From positions 87,009,448 through 87,073,447 of the forward strand of contig CM067373.1 of NCBI GenBank assembly GCA_034401795.1: DNA of 64,000 nucleotides. The letters run 5' to 3'. Of the stretch, positions 61,965-64,000 are shown piece after piece. This DNA comes from Chaetoderma sp. LZ-2023a (lineage: Eukaryota > Mollusca > Caudofoveata > Chaetodermatida > Chaetodermatidae). The notes beneath the pieces are model-generated. The model did no database searches. It saw only the letters and a list, made by a program, of their open reading frames with translations, and was not told the DNA's origin. The stretch's first letter is position 1. Every line of letters starts with the position of its first letter. The translations under genes and the position numbers were made by a program.

Positions 61965-62464
61965 ACACCAGTCTTATTGACGGGCCATTGTGCACCACTA
62001 CAATTGCACCTGGGATGACAAGTAGAGAAATGACCCCTAGTCCTATTATCTCAATGGAATTATGCAAACTAAATTTATATGATAACCAAATTCAGAATGC
62101 TACGCTCACGTGTAATACCTGTTATCTATAAAATATAAAATCTTTGAAGTCTTTTAAAATCAAGGAACATGGGTTGGTCACACAATGTGGGTGTAGGTGT
62201 TTACGGCAATAGATCGGGTTCACTGATAGGACAACAGATAATTTTGATGTCAGATCCGTTATTTCGCAATGCAGTTCCGTCAACATGCTATGTCATACTG
62301 TAAGCGTCCAATCAAGTCAGTGATGTCGGGAAATACGTCATGAGTATATCAGTTTTCCTCCGTGTAGGTGTGATCAAAACAATGCATACATCCGTAAACA
62401 AATTAATTAAGAATTCAGTTCATCAAACTATATCCGCCATTTATGGACATGAGTGTTCAAAACA
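61943..62464 (-). repeat. BEL/Pao 5' LTR, truncated and internally deleted
   Basis: Matches the 3' LTR from its TGTTTTGAAC edge through AACATGGGTTGGTCACACAA to about 62135. About 250 bp are missing here relative to the other LTR. It then continues to 61943, where homology ends inside pol sequence. Confidence 0.78.
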
Positions 62465-62469
62465 ATGGG

Positions 62470-63404
62470 GTCATTAGTCAAACCAATTAGTAATTGTTTA
62501 TAAATTAGAAGAAGAAGCTAATTTGTGAGCTTATTTATAATTGGGTCACAAATGTCGTTTAAACTTCAGTCATTTTGAAGCCAGATAATCTAAAGCAAAA
62601 ATTTCACAATTTTGCTTGTTTTTGTATTATTGGACAAAAGGACATTTTATAGGACTTGCCAATTCCGTAAACTGTTTTCATTTCAGCAAACAAATCATTA
62701 TTTTAATGTGCTTTTATTTTTGCAACCCCTCCCCACACCTACGCCAATTTTAAATAACGATATAATTAATCGGCGTAGGGTTTATAGTGTTATCGTTCAT
62801 TATTTGCAAAGCACATTAGAATCAGAAACATCAGGACTATTTAAGTTGTGACAGATACCTGTCAATTTCATCTATCCATTACACAATACGATCATCTGCG
62901 TTGCTAACTACTACGTAGTCCGTTCATTCATTAAATTGACTAAATAAGCCGCTCGTGACCGACCTAAATACGCTCGCGTTATTTATTGTCTCGTTTGAGG
63001 CGCGTTCCAAAAAGCGCTTGGTTGACCATTGTAATTCAATTGCCTGAATTTGATATTTTAAATGTTTGATTGGATTAATCTTTTTGAGTTGATTTGAGGA
63101 TAGTTCGTTACATGTAATTGATAACTGATTTATCCTCACATCAGGTTTCAAAATTATTGATTATATCATCACAATATAGCAAATATTTCATTAATGGATT
63201 GAATTGGTTAACCCGGTTATTTTTGTTGGGTCGGCTCGATTTTGAACGACAGCTAGTCAATTTCCACTCAAGGCCAAATATAGGCACGCTAACCATTTGA
63301 AACCGAAAAGCCAAATAAACCTAATATCGTTTGTATTTATTAATATTAAAATGTTTGTTTTACATTTGGTTTGGGAAAATTAATTGTTATTCATACGCAA
63401 ATAT
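62470..63404. other. No feature recognised
   Basis: AT-rich sequence, no ORF above 80 codons and no recognised repeat. Confidence 0.4.
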
Positions 63405-64000
63405 TATCATATAAACAAGCCTTCTAGCCCGTTCCATACTTTTCGATACGAGCATACGTGCCATATTCAACGGAGTATTTTCATTGGCTGTTGGGTGAGC
63501 AAACCATTTAAATCGACCAATTAAAACATCAATTCAGGTGAATGTGAAATACTGTTTTACTACTATTTGTCATCCATGAAACGTCATCGCAAAATGTTAT
63601 CGTTTGGCAGTTTATCAGTCGGCAGCGAAGTAACGATTGATGGCCGTGGCTCTGCGATAGTCTTAGAAGAAAAGTGTAGTTTACGGCTGACATCGCGATC
63701 TTTCGTGTTTGTCAATATATTTTGCTGCGCATTCAGTATCTGTTATCAGGTAGTGGTGCGTCACAGCGGCGGTATCCATTTCACGAAAATTAACAATGAG
63801 AAATCAGATAAAAGTCACATCAGCAGCTATTGGCAAATATTTCAAAATTACAGTTTATATGATAAATAAAATCTCAAATTCGGTCACTTCATATCACTAT
63901 TATGAACCTCGTTGAAAATTATCAATTTTGCACTGGCTCGTGCAAATTGATAATTTTCAACTCGGTCCATAATAGTGATATGAAAAGTGACCTCGTTCCA
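63405..64000 (+). repeat. Family D repeat with terminal hairpin, copy 2 (to window edge)
   Basis: Matches 43630-44275 inverted. It contains the CCAAT-like TCATTGGCTGTTGGG near 63480, a 101-codon ORF (63567-63869) homologous to the 43833-44072 ORF, and the terminal palindrome (63880-63995). It reaches the window end at GACCTCGTTCCA, which corresponds to TGGAACGAGGTCAC at 43630-43643, so the element edge is probably here. Confidence 0.82.

Larger units (their letters stand above)
57554..62464 (-). mobile_element. BEL/Pao LTR retrotransposon, 5' part deleted
   Basis: Minus-strand element. The 3' LTR is about 57554-58732 and the truncated 5' LTR is 61943-62464. Between them lies a decayed pol with RT, RNase H, integrase and the C-terminal domain. 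The LTR begins TGTTTTGAAC (minus strand). The candidate LTR end CAGTCCA at 57554 and the outer right edge are flanked by ATGGG (57549-57553 and 62465-62469), which fits a 5-bp target duplication. The primer-binding site, gag and protease are gone: the 5' LTR passes directly into pol near 61943. It is inactive. Confidence 0.82.

Overview
The window looks like nuclear DNA of an animal, most likely a marine invertebrate bilaterian. It carries a spliced kinase gene with GT-AG introns, DIRS, BEL/Pao, Tc1 and LINE-type elements, many short palindromic repeats, and long GTGC, TA, CAA and ATT microsatellites. I cannot name the clade from sequence alone. No prokaryotic, organellar or RNA-gene signal was seen.

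The only host gene I can support is an orthologue of MOK (MAPK/MAK/MRK overlapping kinase, TEY-type), on the + strand. Ten consecutive exons (11189-31017) join in a consistent reading frame to about 470 codons. They cover the whole kinase domain (glycine loop, lysine, HRD, DFG, TEY, APE) and the tail, ending at TAA. The exon with the initiator ATG, expected upstream of 11189, could not be located. The first seen intron (9.6 kb) holds a SINE-like fragment, a 3-kb degenerate minisatellite and a dead LINE.

1-11 kb, upstream of the kinase: repeats only. These include a 500-bp GT/GTGC microsatellite, a 33-bp minisatellite with strict 66-bp alternation (5468-5995), a ~147-bp array (6545-7290) and a ~178-bp array (7291-8134).

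A roughly 350-400 bp MITE-like repeat ('family A') occurs about 18 times in both orientations. It has several TGACGTCA motifs at one end, a GC-box-like GGGCGGGGC at the other, and a near-perfect 70-95 bp palindrome in the middle. Many copies lie in MOK introns, two of them within 50 bp of splice acceptors.

31-64 kb, downstream: nested mobile DNA. A DIRS1-type tyrosine-recombinase retrotransposon (35637-41600) keeps inverted terminal repeats and the internal complementary region. It has lost its reverse-transcriptase core and sits inside a family A copy. Further on are LINE fragments, a two-copy repeat with a terminal hairpin ('family D', 43630-44275 and 63405-64000), a Tc1 element (51571-53206) inserted in a TA tract inside a larger inverted repeat, and a BEL/Pao element on the minus strand (about 57554-62464) that has lost gag, protease and part of its 5' LTR. 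All autonomous elements here are broken.
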